A stretch of 64,000 bases of DNA from JBBQVS01 sp964250765. Lineage in GTDB: Bacteria; Chloroflexota; Ktedonobacteria; Ktedonobacterales; Ktedonobacteraceae. Below the pieces are notes generated by a model. It searched no databases. It was not told the origin of the DNA and was given only the letters and a program-made list of their open reading frames with translations. Position 1 is the first letter of the stretch; every line of letters starts with the position of its first letter. The stretch lies in contig CAXUHF010000007.1 of NCBI GenBank assembly GCA_964250765.1, forward strand, positions 1 to 64,000. The letters are read 5' to 3'. Below, piece by piece: positions 16,982-25,562 of the stretch. The translations under genes and the position numbers were made by a program.

Positions 16982-17611
16982 TCAATCAGGTGATTGAAAA
17001 CAGTGCAACATCTGAGCGAGAACCTGATATGCTGCATCGAGATCAAACGTAGGGTCTAGAATCTTTTGCAATGCTAATCCATCGAAAAGAGAGAGCAGAA
17101 GAGCAGCCAGGATCGTTGGATCAGGAGAGGAACGCTGTCTGTCCTCTGTACGCTCCACTTTCTCCAAGACTTTTGCCATCACAGAACCAATCTCCTTCCG
17201 CCGCTCTACAAGGCGCTCTCGCACCTCAGGCGCAATGATGGGATTGTGTAAGCCAAGCGAGAACGACTCGTAGCGTAGGCGATACACCTCAGGTTCCTGC
17301 TCAACACGTTCATAGAGTTGGGCCAATAATACTTCGAGAGCCTGATCGTCAGGCACATGCTGGACAAGATGTTTCATTTTTTGATGGAAATGCTGACCAG
17401 CGGCTTGCAACGCCTCAACGAGCAACCGATCCTTGCCACCAAAGTAATAATGCACGAGTCCAGGCGCGGCCTGAGCTTCGCGTGCAATTTCCCTCAGCGT
17501 TGTCGCGTCATATCCCTTCTCAGCCAACACCTTAGAGGCTGCGGCGATGATGCGTTCTCTCGTCTTTTGCTGGTCCTCAGATTGTCCATCTATGTTATAT
17601 TGCTTGCTCAT
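16982..17611 (-). CDS. TetR/AcrR family transcriptional regulator
   Basis: A 209-residue repressor. The DNA-binding domain reads TRERIIAAASKVLAEKGYDATT with ITLREIAREAQAAPGLVHYYF-type recognition helix (TLREIAREAQAAPG then LVHYYFGGKD) at about residues 17-63. The C-terminal part matches the TetR_C_6-like ligand domain. The start at 17611 is favoured because the conserved fold begins shortly after it. This start codon sits in the middle of a 17-bp-arm palindrome, implying autoregulation. Nearby cupin and hydrolase genes carry related half-sites and are likely targets. Confidence 0.88.
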   Translation of the reverse strand: MSKQYNIDGQSEDQQKTRERIIAAASKVLAEKGYDATTLREIAREAQAAPGLVHYYFGGKDRLLVEALQAAGQHFHQKMKHLVQHVPDDQALEVLLAQLYERVEQEPEVYRLRYESFSLGLHNPIIAPEVRERLVERRKEIGSVMAKVLEKVERTEDRQRSSPDPTILAALLLSLFDGLALQKILDPTFDLDAAYQVLAQMLHCFQSPD

Positions 17612-17628
17612 GCAAGCAATATAACATA
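17591..17628. promoter_or_regulatory. Perfect 17-bp-arm palindrome over the TetR start codon
   Basis: Arms 17591-17607 and 17612-17628 are perfect reverse complements around TCAT. The core TTGCTTGC/GCAAGCAA recurs in weaker form at 16943 and 16475. Position over the start codon and length suit a TetR dimer or dimer-pair operator. Confidence 0.6.
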
Positions 17629-17898
17629 CGTCCATAGAAATTGCAAGTATGTAACGGTATTAGTTAGAAAACCTTTCAATTACTAGCAAGCCACCTTGTA
17701 CATCCTCACAATGAGCCTTCCCTTTGCTATTTAACTGCTCCAAGCACCATTGACCCCACGCTTCCAGCTTTTAAGGCCAAGCATTTATTAGGGTCGAACA
17801 TTACCCAAAGGGGTACTTACTTGCAACAAAGTTCCTTCCTGGTTCGATAGAGGTGGAAGAGAAGGAACAACAGTAGTAGCCCGTGGTACGTATAACGC

Positions 17899-18666
17899 TT
17901 ATGTTCCTCCACTGTTGTCTTTTTTCACGGCATCTAAAAGTGTGAGACTTGCATCAGCAATTACAGCATGAGCAGTTTCGCGTGAAGTGGTAGGTTGCCC
18001 ATCGCCATCTTGTACTCCGTAATCTCCAAAGAAGGCATGTACGCCTCCTTGAACTGTAACATAGACCGTTGTTGGAGGCAAAAGCGGTTTGGCGGCATCA
18101 ATTTTTGCAGGTGTGGCTAGACCATCGTTTGTGCCAGAAATTGACGTGATATGCAGTCTTGTTTGTTTCGAGAGGTCTACGGCAGGATACGAAGCATACA
18201 GCAGTATGCCTTTTATGATAGAATTGTGCAGTGCAAAGCTACACGCACTGACACCACCAAGCGAGTGTCCTCCAATAACCCACAGCTTTATTGAAGGATT
18301 CGCCGCGATCACATTACTTGCGAGATTTTCACCTAACAAGGCGATATTGAGGGGCATTTTGACGATAAATGCAGCATAGCCATGTTCTGCGAAGGTGTGC
18401 ATATAGCGTGCGTAGGCATCAGGGTCAACGCGTGCTCCAGGATAAAAGATAATGCCTTCGATAGGATGCTGTTTCGGCATGAATACGATATCATCGTTTG
18501 TCGTCGTGATGGTGACGCCAGCCCCATTATGCAGCGCATCTCTCGCTTGTGCTGATGCTGGAAAGGGGCGCAACTCCCATGCTGTACCTGCAACTATGAC
18601 GAGTAATACGCACAGCACACCGAGAAGCACCCATCTTAGAATACGCCGACGAGATTTCGTCTTCAC
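17899..18666 (-). CDS. Membrane-anchored alpha/beta hydrolase
   Basis: A 255-residue alpha/beta-hydrolase with a basic N-terminus and one membrane segment at about residues 10-28, so the domain is probably outside the membrane. The nucleophile elbow GHSLGG and the late His in GGVHAFFGDYG are visible. It belongs near the dienelactone-hydrolase/lipase-like group (alpha/beta hydrolase_5 type). It begins with GTG overlapping the stop codon of the proline iminopeptidase-like gene (GTGA), so the two are translationally coupled. Substrate unknown. Confidence 0.82.
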   Translation of the reverse strand: MKTKSRRRILRWVLLGVLCVLLVIVAGTAWELRPFPASAQARDALHNGAGVTITTTNDDIVFMPKQHPIEGIIFYPGARVDPDAYARYMHTFAEHGYAAFIVKMPLNIALLGENLASNVIAANPSIKLWVIGGHSLGGVSACSFALHNSIIKGILLYASYPAVDLSKQTRLHITSISGTNDGLATPAKIDAAKPLLPPTTVYVTVQGGVHAFFGDYGVQDGDGQPTTSRETAHAVIADASLTLLDAVKKDNSGGT

Positions 18667-19574
18667 GCTTTCTGCGCCTCAACCTGAGCAAGAAACGCTA
18701 ATACAGTCTGCATATATAATTCTGGTTCCTCAGCATGGGCTAGATGTGAACTTTGCTCAAAGACAATCCACTCTGAACCAGCGATACCCTTATGCATAAT
18801 CTCGTTAATCGGAGGCGTCGATTCGTCGTAGCGTCCCGACACAATCAGCGTTGGTAGATGAATTTCCGCAAGCCGATTTGTGCGATCCCAATCTTTAATC
18901 GTACCGATGACATGAAATTCACTTGGTCCATTCATAGTGTAGTACACGGGTTGGCTCAACCTGTCAAAGCCACGCTGCACAAATTCTGGCATGGGTTTAA
19001 TGCGAATCACATGCCGATCATAAAATACCGTCATTGCCTCCTGATATTCAGGATCATCCGTTGTACCATCAGCTTCATGTTTAAGTAATGCGGCATTCAC
19101 TTCTGGCGGCAGTTGCTCTCGGAGACGATTTGCCTCGGCAATCCATAGAGGCATGCTTGATGCAGTATTTGCTAATATGAGACTTTCTAGCCCTTGTGGT
19201 TGCGTCAACGCATATTCGATAGCGAGCATTCCACCCCAGGACTGACCCAGGATATGGACGCGTTCGAGGCTAAGCTCTTTACGGACCGTTGCCAGCTCTG
19301 TCACGAAACGCGGAATTTGCCAACGTGCCGTATCCTCTGGCAAATCAGAGAAGCCACAGCCTAACTGATCATAAAAAATAACGCGTCGCGTGTCGGAAGC
19401 CATCAATGCCATGTTCTCTATGTAGTCATGTGGAACACCAGGGCCACCATGTAGACAGAGAAGAGGGACAGACTCATGTTCTGCACCTCCACCAATACTA
19501 CGATACCAGACGCGAAAACCATCTTCTACAGGCACAAAGCCCTCTTGAACGTTCAGTTGTGTACTTGTACTCAT
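18663..19574 (-). CDS. Proline iminopeptidase-family hydrolase
   Basis: A 303-residue S33 alpha/beta-hydrolase. The family motif HGGPGVPHDY (oxyanion loop), the strand FYDQLGCGFSD and the nucleophile elbow GQSWGG are all present, with the C-terminal acid in SGRYDESTP and His in SSHLAHAEEP. This set is typical of bacterial proline iminopeptidases, which remove N-terminal proline, and of related tripeptidyl or amino-acid amidases. It is cytosolic. The next gene starts within its stop codon, and the GH3 gene lies 37 bases upstream, suggesting one operon. Confidence 0.9.
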   Translation of the reverse strand: MSTSTQLNVQEGFVPVEDGFRVWYRSIGGGAEHESVPLLCLHGGPGVPHDYIENMALMASDTRRVIFYDQLGCGFSDLPEDTARWQIPRFVTELATVRKELSLERVHILGQSWGGMLAIEYALTQPQGLESLILANTASSMPLWIAEANRLREQLPPEVNAALLKHEADGTTDDPEYQEAMTVFYDRHVIRIKPMPEFVQRGFDRLSQPVYYTMNGPSEFHVIGTIKDWDRTNRLAEIHLPTLIVSGRYDESTPPINEIMHKGIAGSEWIVFEQSSHLAHAEEPELYMQTVLAFLAQVEAQKA

Positions 19575-19611
19575 GATACACTCACTCTTTCACTAAGCGA
19601 ACTGCGAGTAG

Positions 19612-20868
19612 TTATTTCATAATACCGTACTGCATCTTCATAAGCAAGATGCGTTGCACTGACTGGTTCACCTGGTCCATACTTAACTGGCCTTGCTGAA
19701 TAGCGTCTTTTAGCGCAACGATCACTCCCGCGACCTGACTGGCGGTGTATGGACCTTCGACTATATCGTTGCCTGCAATGATTGCTAGCACTGATGCCTG
19801 AGCAATCGTCCATTTTTGTTGAATGCCACCCATATACAAACCATCAGTAATCACAACTCCATTGTAGCCCAGTTCTTTGCGCAATACACCATTAATGGCT
19901 TTTGGCGAAAGTTCTGCGGGCCAATTAGGGTCGATAGCAGTGGTGACAACATCAGTAGACATAATCATAGCGGGATGATTTTGCTGTATCATCGTTTTGT
20001 AAGGAACAAAGTCAGTACTCTCTAATTGTGCCATGCTTTCGTTCACAGTTGGCAATGTCGTGTGTGGGTCGAATTGCTTTGAAACAGACCCTAAGCCGGG
20101 GAAATGTTTGAGACAGCCGATTGTACCTGTACTCTGCAAACCATTAAGGAATGCACCTGCATATGTTGCCACAGTCTTAGGATCATCACTGAACTGACGT
20201 GTGTCAAGGAGATTAGTAACAGGACCGACATCAACAACAGGAGCAAGATCTGTGTTGATGCCTAATGATTGCATCAATTTTGCAGCCTGCACACCTTGTT
20301 GCTGTACTCCATTTGTATTCCCAGTTGCAGTCATCGCGGCAGCAGAAGGTGTATCTCCAGAGAAGCCTGCATCTGTAAGTTTGCTTACCAACCCACCCTC
20401 TTGGTCAATCGCCACGAGTAAAGGAATTTTCGCATCAGCATTCGCTTTGACAGGAAACTGGCTTGCAGCATCAGCTGTGTTATTGGGTGCATCAAAGTTA
20501 TGATTGACGGGTTGATAAAGAAAACCACCAACATGCTGTTGTGAGATCATATAGGGAAGTTCAGTACTTTGATAGTCCGAACCAAAGAATTCGACCATGA
20601 GGAGTTGCCCCAGTTTCTCATCGAGGCTCATTCCCTGCATGATCTGATCAACTTTAGTCAATCGCGCTCGCAATGCCTCCTCGGTCTCAATACCATTGAT
20701 ATCTGACTTCGGGTGCGCTGGCGATGTACTTACGGTAGTACCTCCCACAGTACTGGAAGTTATGCCTGTAGCATCAGCACAACTTGTTAAGAATAAGAGC
20801 ATACAGCAAAGTAGAATAACGGACCTATGTGAAAAAGACATCACTGAGTGTGATGGAAGTGTTTGCAT
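19612..20868 (-). CDS. Glycoside hydrolase family 3 lipoprotein (NagZ-like)
   Basis: A 418-residue GH3 protein. A signal peptide ends in the lipobox LTSC at about residue 30, so it is probably lipid-anchored outside the membrane. The catalytic barrel has the GH3/NagZ motifs AIDQEGG, KHFPGLGS and an Asp-x-His pair in FDPHTTLP, and the nucleophile-region VITDGLYMGG. NagZ-type enzymes release N-acetylglucosamine from cell-wall fragments. The ATG at 20868 has a GTGGAG site. It leads the iminopeptidase and hydrolase genes, which hints at peptide or cell-wall scavenging; that is inference. Confidence 0.88.
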   Translation of the reverse strand: MQTLPSHSVMSFSHRSVILLCCMLLFLTSCADATGITSSTVGGTTVSTSPAHPKSDINGIETEEALRARLTKVDQIMQGMSLDEKLGQLLMVEFFGSDYQSTELPYMISQQHVGGFLYQPVNHNFDAPNNTADAASQFPVKANADAKIPLLVAIDQEGGLVSKLTDAGFSGDTPSAAAMTATGNTNGVQQQGVQAAKLMQSLGINTDLAPVVDVGPVTNLLDTRQFSDDPKTVATYAGAFLNGLQSTGTIGCLKHFPGLGSVSKQFDPHTTLPTVNESMAQLESTDFVPYKTMIQQNHPAMIMSTDVVTTAIDPNWPAELSPKAINGVLRKELGYNGVVITDGLYMGGIQQKWTIAQASVLAIIAGNDIVEGPYTASQVAGVIVALKDAIQQGQLSMDQVNQSVQRILLMKMQYGIMK

Positions 20869-21018
20869 GAAAAAGGCTCCACTAGTAAATTCGTGTTGTA
20901 AGTGTACAAGCTGTAGCCTGTATCATCTCATAAAAAGAAACGTTGAGGGAAGAGGAGAAGTAACGTATACGTACCATTAGCACATCTTTATCATACGTAT
21001 AGAAAAGAGAAATAGCGA

Positions 21019-21027
21019 TGGTATACT
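21019..21027 (+). promoter_or_regulatory. Extended -10 promoter for the selenoprotein gene
   Basis: TGG then TATACT (21022-21027) makes an extended -10 box 42 bases before the GTG start codon. No clear -35 is visible. Confidence 0.4.
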
Positions 21028-21068
21028 ATCTCTAACACCTAAAGGTACATATAAGGAGCAAAATAGCT

Positions 21069-21824
21069 GTGGCTCAATTCGATGATATCGAGCTTGTAGA
21101 GCGTCTCTTTGTCAAGGGCTACCCCTTTCAGAGATATAGCCCACGTCCAGAAAATCCTGCATCAGTGGCGATAACACCCCTGCGAAAAGCACTTCCAGAA
21201 TGTACAGTAGCTGTGGTAACAACTGCTGGGCTAAGTCTGCCTAGTCAACCGCCATTTGATTCCTCGATTAAAATGGGAGACAGTTCGTTTCGTGAGTTTC
21301 CTGGCGATATTTCGCCGCAACTACTGGAAATGAATCATCGTAGTTGGTCCTTTGACCAAACAGGCGTCTTACGTGATCGCAATCTTGTAATGCCATTGGA
21401 CCGCTTACGCGAAATGCACGTTTCTGGAGAAATTGGGTTTATCGCGCCACGTCACTATAGTTTTATGGGGTCAATCGTAGGACCATCAAAGTTGATGAAG
21501 CAGAGTGCGCCAGAGGTTGCACGTCGTCTTGTTCGTGATGGTGTTGATGTTGTCCTGCTCACGCCTGTCTGACCTATGTGCAATCAGTCCGTGGGGCTGA
21601 TTCAACGAGAGATTGAGTTCGCAGGTATTACAACAGTCTCGATTTCGCTGTTACGTGAGATCACAGAAAAAATTCAGCCACCACGTGCGTTGTTTGTTCC
21701 ATTTCCGCTCGGCTATCCACTTGGTGAACCGAACAATAGCACATTACAGACACGCATACTACAGGCGGCCTTTGCACTCCTGACACGTAATGATAGACCA
21801 GTGTTTGAGTCTTTCAGGCTGTAG
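21069..21824 (+). CDS. Probable selenoprotein, glycine/betaine/sarcosine/D-proline reductase selenoprotein B family
   Basis: Read through one in-frame UGA (21570-21572) this is a single 251-residue protein. Both halves belong to one family: VTTAGL, PPFD, GDSSFR, PLDRLREM and APRHYSFMG before the UGA, and CNQSVGLIQREIE then PFPLGYPLGEP after it. The UGA is residue 168 in LLTPV-U-PMC, exactly where relatives carry the first Cys of a CxxC-type redox motif, as I recall the family. A nine-base-pair hairpin with a GUG loop follows at the spacing of a bacterial SECIS. GTG start with an AAGGAG site. If UGA were a plain stop, the gene would be a broken Cys homologue. Reaction unknown; selenium genes are not in this window. 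Confidence 0.78.
21582..21602 (+). promoter_or_regulatory. Candidate bacterial SECIS hairpin
   Basis: Arms 21582-21590 and 21594-21602 form nine pairs (one U-G) around the loop GUG at 21591-21593. The stem starts 9 bases and the loop 18 bases after the UGA; the first loop base is G. This fits the general bacterial SECIS rules (short upper stem, G at the loop start, loop roughly 16-37 bases from the codon). SelB binding is inferred. Confidence 0.65.
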
Positions 21825-21858
21825 ACTCCGTAGTATTGGTTAGAAAGAGGTGTACGCG

Positions 21859-22215
21859 ATGAAAAAACGAGTTTTAATTATCGACGACGAAGAAGATATC
21901 CAGGCAGTTATCCAGGCTCTTTTGGAGACCTCTGAATACGAGGTAGATAGCGCGGAAAATGGTCAGGTCGCGCTAGAGAAACTCCAAGCTGAGGTGAAAC
22001 CAGACATTGTGCTTCTTGATCTGATGATGCCACAGATGAGCGGATATACGTTGCTGAATGAACTGCATAGTCGAGGGCTGAACACAGCGTTCTCGATTAT
22101 CGTCATGAGTGCCGACGTGTTCACAAAGCAGCAGATGGATCGTATGGGCGTCAAGGCATTCATTAGCAAGCCATTTGATGTCAACGAACTACAACAGATG
22201 GTCGAGGCTCTATAA
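21859..22215 (+). CDS. Orphan CheY-like response regulator
   Basis: A 118-residue stand-alone receiver domain. The acidic pocket IIDDEED (residues 6-12), the phosphoacceptor Asp near residue 53 in VLLDLMMPQM, the switch Ser in VMSAD and Lys in ISKPF are all present. There is no output domain, so it acts by protein contact. The ATG at 21859 follows AGAGG by 8 bases; an in-frame GTG at 21850 overlaps that site. It follows the selenoprotein gene by 34 bases and may share its transcript. No histidine kinase is nearby. Confidence 0.9.
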   Translation: MKKRVLIIDDEEDIQAVIQALLETSEYEVDSAENGQVALEKLQAEVKPDIVLLDLMMPQMSGYTLLNELHSRGLNTAFSIIVMSADVFTKQQMDRMGVKAFISKPFDVNELQQMVEAL

Positions 22216-22383
22216 GCACTTTTGCATAGACACAGCAAATAGAGGAACTATTACGCCGTCTTTGGCGTTTCCTTGTGTAGTAGAGAGAGCAGAGAGAAAA
22301 ACGCTCTGAACTACGTATCCTACATAGCAAGAAAATAAGTAGTCTTCTTACGCTCGTACGCTCATGCTTAAAGGAGCCTGTCT

Positions 22384-23334
22384 ATGCCTTCTGCAAGACC
22401 TTTTTTTGCATCTATTCGACGTTACTTCTTACCGCTTACACTCCTGCTTTTGACCGTCTTTATAGCGAGTTGTGGTGGAGGCTCCACCTCTACAGCAGGA
22501 AGTGCCACTAGCGCAACAACAGGGGGTAGTGGCGCATCTTCCAATGGAAGTGGTTCTTCTACTACAGGAAGTAGTTCCTCGCAGGGACAGCAGAAGCAGA
22601 ACGTAGATTCGCCTGCACAGTATCTGATTAAATCGCTAAAAGTAAGCATGAATGTCAAAGACACAACCAAAGCTGCGGACGCTTTACAAACATGGATTAC
22701 CACAACGGACACAAGCGCATCTTCCGCAGGTATTACGTATGAGCAGGCAGACAATAATAATCTCTATAACGTTTCACTTACCTTCTCAGTCCGATCAACA
22801 CTTTATCCACAAATTGAAAGTTACCTACGAGACTACGCATCGCACAACGGTGGACAATTGCTCTCTCTCAACGAAACAGTACAAGATGTTACCAACGATT
22901 ACATCGATACACAATCACGTCTCACTAATTTACGTACTGAACAGACACGCTTACTGAACCTGCTTGGTCACGCGCAGGCCCTTGGAGATATTATCACTAT
23001 CCAGGATAAGCTGACTGATATTGAAGGACAGATTGAGACGATAGAGGCACATCTCAAGGAGCTGAACGGTCAGGTCTCATATTATACAGTTGCTATTACC
23101 CTACAACCATTAGTACTTGCTACTCCATCTTCACCAACTCCAACAGGTTGGAGCCTTGGACAAACATTTCATGATGCATTCGCGGCATCTCTCGGTTTCG
23201 CGCAAGGCATGGTGACGCTGCTAGTCTGGCTTTTGGCCTATAGCGTTTACCTCATACCTCTCGCAATACTCGCATGGTTTGTCTTTCGATGGAGAAAACG
23301 CTCGCTTGCTACGTCATCACCTGCACCAAAATAA
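22384..23334 (+). CDS. DUF4349 domain lipoprotein
   Basis: A 316-residue protein. A signal peptide ends at the lipobox IASC near residue 30, followed by a Gly/Ser/Thr-rich linker to about residue 75. The DUF4349 core covers about 80-300: a beta-alpha region (LIKSLKVSMNV), a coiled-coil segment (about 180-230, DYIDTQSRLTNLRTEQTRLL) and a C-terminal membrane helix (about 275-300) followed by a basic tail. DUF4349 proteins are anchored envelope proteins of unknown function. Both ends tether it to the membrane. Confidence 0.88.
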   Translation: MPSARPFFASIRRYFLPLTLLLLTVFIASCGGGSTSTAGSATSATTGGSGASSNGSGSSTTGSSSSQGQQKQNVDSPAQYLIKSLKVSMNVKDTTKAADALQTWITTTDTSASSAGITYEQADNNNLYNVSLTFSVRSTLYPQIESYLRDYASHNGGQLLSLNETVQDVTNDYIDTQSRLTNLRTEQTRLLNLLGHAQALGDIITIQDKLTDIEGQIETIEAHLKELNGQVSYYTVAITLQPLVLATPSSPTPTGWSLGQTFHDAFAASLGFAQGMVTLLVWLLAYSVYLIPLAILAWFVFRWRKRSLATSSPAPK

Positions 23335-23481
23335 TTATATAGAACCACGACCTCAAGGATGCAGAGCTATATACACCTTCGGCTTTGCTCAACTCAATAA
23401 CGCAGAGTTCTTGTGCTATACTATCGTCAGGCGAGGAAGCGTAGTATTTTCTTATCTATCTAACTAAAGGAGTGGTCTCAT

Positions 23482-25038
23482 ATGGTGCAGCAGGTTGACG
23501 CAATTATCATTGGAGCAGGGCATAATGGGCTAGTTGCAGCAGGTTATCTCGCACGTGCAGGAAAGAAGGTCATCGTGTTAGAGCAACGCGACCGAGTTGG
23601 CGGAGCCTGTACACTTGAGGAGCCATTTCCTGGCTTTACGATGTCGCCTTGCGCATATGTGGTGAGTTTGCTTCGTCCTGAGATTATTCGTGATTTAGAG
23701 TTGCATCGCTACGGCTTCGATGCGTATGTCAAAGACCCACAGATGTTTGTACCCTACCAGGATGGTAAGTATCTTTTTCTCCGTGCCAGCACTGAAAAAA
23801 CCATTGAAGGCATTCGTAAGCTTTCGCCACATGATGCCGAGGCTTATCCCAAATTCTTGCGTTTCTTTGATCGCGCCTCTGAAATTCTCAACCCAATTCT
23901 TTTAGAGGAACCACCTTCAGTTGCTGATCTCGCGGGACGTTTTCGCGGTGAAGATGAAGAAATTTACCGCTATTTGATGTTTGGCAACTTGTACGATATG
24001 CTCGCGGATTATTTTGAGTCAGATTATCTCCGGGCCGCTTTTGCAGGACAAGGTGTCATAGGATCGTTTATCGGTCCAAAGACTCCAGGTTCGGTCTACG
24101 TGATGTGGCATCATATGTTTGGTGAGGTCAACGGCGAGCAAGGCATGTGGGGCTATGTGCGTGGCGGTATGGGTCGTATTAGCTTCGCAATGGCGGCATC
24201 CGCAGAAGCACAGGGAGCCGTTATTCGTACCGATACTCGTGTCGCAAAAATACTTGTGCATAACGGCAAGGCCGAGGGTGTGCGCTTAGAAAACGGGGAA
24301 GAAGTACGCGCTGCAACAGTGCTTTCTAATGCAGACCCCAAAAGAACATTTCTGCAATTCTGTGCTGACGCAGACCTGGATAAAGGGTTTTTGAAACGTA
24401 TTACACAGTTTAAAACAGATAGTGCTGTCATCAAACTGAATGTCGCGCTTAAAGAGTTGCCAAGTTTTCGTTGTTTGCCAGGAACAACGCCTGGTTTACA
24501 ACATGCAGGTTCATGCGAAATTAGCCCAACTCCCGATTGGGTGCAGAATGCTTATGAGGATGCGTCGCACGGTGAGTTGTCACGCAAGCCTTATATTGAA
24601 GCCTACATGCAATCCTCAACCGACCCTACTATCGCTCCAGCAGGCAAACACACGATTTCTATGTTCTGCCAGTATGCTCCCTATCATCTCAAAGGACGCG
24701 AATGGTCTGACGAAGTGAAGAACGAAATGGCTGACCGTATCGTTGCAACCATGACAGAGTTTGCGCCGAACTTCGCCGATGCCATCATTGATCGTCAAGT
24801 TCTCAGCCCTGTTGACATCGAGCAACGTTATGGCATGGCGAATGGCAATATCTTTCACGGCGAGATTACCCCTGACCAGTTATTCTCGCTTCGACCTACG
24901 CCAGAATGTGCTCGCTATCGTACTCCAATTGAGGGGCTATACCTGTGTGGCTCAGGTGTGCATCCGGGCGGTGGGGTTATGGGTGCGCCTGGACATAATG
25001 CAGCACAAGCAGTATTGAGTGATTGGGAGAAAAAATAA
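23482..25038 (+). CDS. PYROXD2-like phytoene dehydrogenase family FAD oxidoreductase
   Basis: A 518-residue FAD enzyme. The dinucleotide-binding motif GAGHNGLVAAGYLARAG begins at residue 9, followed by VLEQRDRVGGACTLEE, and the C-terminal FAD motif GLYLCGSGVHPGGGVMGAPGHNAA is split here as YLCGSGVHPGGGV and MGAPGHNAA. This combination marks the PYROXD2/phytoene-desaturase-like branch rather than true CrtI, and its substrate is unknown. RBS AAAGGAG precedes the ATG. It is monocistronic, ending at a 15-bp hairpin. Confidence 0.88.
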   Translation: MVQQVDAIIIGAGHNGLVAAGYLARAGKKVIVLEQRDRVGGACTLEEPFPGFTMSPCAYVVSLLRPEIIRDLELHRYGFDAYVKDPQMFVPYQDGKYLFLRASTEKTIEGIRKLSPHDAEAYPKFLRFFDRASEILNPILLEEPPSVADLAGRFRGEDEEIYRYLMFGNLYDMLADYFESDYLRAAFAGQGVIGSFIGPKTPGSVYVMWHHMFGEVNGEQGMWGYVRGGMGRISFAMAASAEAQGAVIRTDTRVAKILVHNGKAEGVRLENGEEVRAATVLSNADPKRTFLQFCADADLDKGFLKRITQFKTDSAVIKLNVALKELPSFRCLPGTTPGLQHAGSCEISPTPDWVQNAYEDASHGELSRKPYIEAYMQSSTDPTIAPAGKHTISMFCQYAPYHLKGREWSDEVKNEMADRIVATMTEFAPNFADAIIDRQVLSPVDIEQRYGMANGNIFHGEITPDQLFSLRPTPECARYRTPIEGLYLCGSGVHPGGGVMGAPGHNAAQAVLSDWEKK

Positions 25039-25055
25039 AAACAGCATCTACTTAA

Positions 25056-25088
25056 AAGAGCTAGCTGAGATTATCTCAGCTAGCTCTT
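25056..25088 (+). terminator. 15-bp hairpin terminator
   Basis: Arms 25056-25070 and 25074-25088 are perfectly paired with a 3-base loop, followed by CTTTTG. It lies 17 bases after the PYROXD2-like stop codon. Confidence 0.8.
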
Positions 25089-25209
25089 CTTTTGTCCATT
25101 TATTTCACTCATCCTTGCCGATTTCTTTGATATTAGCTACAATTCAATGTGATGTTTTGGCTATGCTGCGCGTTATATTAAGTAGTAGGATAGTAGAAAG
25201 GAGAGTTTT

Positions 25210-25482
25210 ATGAATTTATCCCCTTGTGTAAAAACAAGAACCTACCAAAATATAGACCAATGTAGTGCGTGTTTAGTAAAGAAAGGCCAGATGCGGGCAA
25301 TGGTACAGAAAGCAAACGAGGCGTTCATCTTTCGTGATGCGTCAGACTGCACACCACCTAACCTGATATGTGTTGAGAACATAGGAAAAGGTACCTATCG
25401 TTCAGAGCGATGCTTTTTACCCAGTAACTTCACAACGCCAGAGTTAACCCAAAACCTCTCGCATAGGGCTTCATCCAACTAG
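25210..25482 (+). CDS. Small Cys-containing hypothetical protein
   Basis: A 90-residue reading frame with a strong AAAGGAGAG ribosome site 5 bases before the ATG. It holds six Cys (two in CSAC near residue 18) but no known zinc-binding spacing. No signal or membrane segment is seen, and I recognise no family. It stands between two terminators or gene ends, convergent with the CHAT gene. The ribosome site is the main reason to call it real. Confidence 0.4.
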   Translation: MNLSPCVKTRTYQNIDQCSACLVKKGQMRAMVQKANEAFIFRDASDCTPPNLICVENIGKGTYRSERCFLPSNFTTPELTQNLSHRASSN

Positions 25483-25562
25483 AACGAAATGTTCTACTCA
25501 GATGAGTCCTTTTTTTATGAACATTTTCCCCTTCGTGAACATACCTCGTAATTTCCCCACCT

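Noticed and set aside
17640..17898. Coding-like fragments on the minus strand (for example LALKAGSVGSMVLGAV and HCEDVQGGLLVIERF) in the gap after the second hydrolase
   Set aside because: Short, in different frames and broken by stops, no start or ribosome site; perhaps a remnant of a repeated element but nothing I can identify.
21576..21824. Separate small gene starting at the ATG after the UGA
   Set aside because: No ribosome site, and it continues the same family in the same register; better explained as the second half of the selenoprotein.
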